From contig CAZKTU010000352.1 in assembly GCA_964555675.1 (NCBI GenBank), positions 1 to 5,232 of the forward strand: a DNA stretch of 5,232 nucleotides. The letters are read 5' to 3'. The DNA comes from CAIWXH01 sp964555675 (lineage in GTDB: Bacteria; Chloroflexota; Chloroflexia; Chloroflexales; Chloroflexaceae). Below are positions 4,834 to 5,232 of the stretch, in pieces; the first letter of the stretch is position 1; each line of letters opens with the position of its first letter. The notes beneath the pieces were generated by a model that was not told the origin of the DNA, ran no database searches, and worked only from the letters and a program-made list of their open reading frames with translations. A program made the translations under genes and the position numbers.

Positions 4834-5232
4834 TTAATCGCGCGGCTCGTAGCTCTCGGTGTCGATCAGCAGGGGCGGCTCGAAGCCCTTCGCCACCTCC
4901 TGCCAGGGGACGAACTTGAAGTTCGAGTTGACATTCTCGAGCTCGCCGTCGTCCTCGACCAGCAGGGCCGGGTCGTTATTCCCGTCCTGCACCACCAGCA
5001 GGCCCTTCGGGAAGCTGCGGCCCAGGGCGACATTCACCACATCGGCGCCGTCCGACTCCTGGACGCTGTCGATGCGGCGGTTCTCGCCGACCCGGAAGCT
5101 GCCCAGGTAGGCGTTGCTCTTGCGGTCGTAGACCACAAAGGTGTTGTCGCCCTGGCTCGACGCCAGCAGGTAGCCCTTGCCGTCGTCGCCGTAGTAGATC
5201 GTCAGGCCCTCGACGTCGGCCTTGAGGTTGGT
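4834..5232 (-). CDS. Beta-propeller phytase, C-terminal part (N-terminus beyond the window)
   Basis: 132 residues read in from the right edge to TAA (4836-4834). They match the C-terminal blades of beta-propeller (Bacillus-type, alkaline) phytases: ADVEGLTIYYGDDGKGYLLA (5-24), SSQGDNTFVVYDR (25-37), the acidic turn ESDGADVVNVALG (59-71), FPKGLLVVQDG (74-84) and NSNFKFVPWQEVA (102-114). These enzymes release phosphate from phytate and depend on calcium bound by acidic residues; the acidic segments here fit that. They are normally secreted, but a signal peptide would lie off-window. The sequence stops at the usual family end, shortly after the VPW segment, so the C-terminus looks natural rather than truncated. 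A GTG at 5136 falls inside a conserved strand and is not a credible start. The gene is convergent with the HTH gene. Its role is probably phosphate scavenging; no Pho-type site is visible because the promoter is outside. Confidence 0.92.
   Translation of the reverse strand, partial: TNLKADVEGLTIYYGDDGKGYLLASSQGDNTFVVYDRKSNAYLGSFRVGENRRIDSVQESDGADVVNVALGRSFPKGLLVVQDGNNDPALLVEDDGELENVNSNFKFVPWQEVAKGFEPPLLIDTESYEPRD

Noticed and set aside
1..5232. CRISPR array, tRNA or rRNA gene, insertion sequence
   Set aside because: I saw no regularly spaced repeats, no cloverleaf or rRNA-like stretches, and no transposase or terminal inverted repeats.

Overview
The window is GC-rich, gene-dense bacterial chromosome. 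Its five protein families are ordinary housekeeping or metabolic ones, joined by one very small DNA-binding protein. Strong G/C bias at third codon positions explains the long antisense open frames, which I treat as shadows. No ribosomal or other phylogenetic marker is present. The gene content and the look of the sequence suggest a free-living environmental bacterium, possibly of the Chloroflexota, but that placement is a low-confidence guess.

Left block, minus strand (1-3094), read right to left. A 178-aa 2H phosphoesterase (2'-5' RNA ligase-like, 3094-2558) comes first. A 137-bp gap follows, holding a perfect TATAAT on the minus strand. Then come an acyl-CoA synthetase (AMP-forming, 2420-864) and, 9 bp later, an alpha/beta hydrolase (854 to beyond the left edge). 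The ligase and hydrolase are almost certainly co-transcribed and probably translationally coupled: the hydrolase ribosome binding site begins at the ligase stop codon. Together they look like a small catabolic or detoxification module in which an ester, lactone or similar bond is hydrolysed and a carboxylic acid is activated as its CoA thioester. The substrate cannot be read from the sequence.

Centre (3095-4458). A 140-bp divergent intergenic region separates the 2H phosphoesterase from a complete ycaQ (alkX-type) DNA glycosylase on the plus strand. The glycosylase carries the family QID active-site motif.

Right block (4459-5232). A well-formed promoter (TTGACG-17-TACAGT) overlaps the ycaQ stop codon. 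It drives a 75-aa stand-alone helix-turn-helix protein. The leader of this gene contains a perfect 8-bp inverted repeat at the predicted transcription start, followed by a REP-like imperfect palindrome next to the ribosome binding site. The gene ends inside a 13-bp perfect terminator hairpin. A second hairpin follows, and then the C-terminal 132 residues of a convergent beta-propeller phytase, whose start lies beyond the right edge.

I found no convincing new multi-gene system. The most unusual piece is the small HTH gene, because compact control elements at both ends are packed into about 350 bp.
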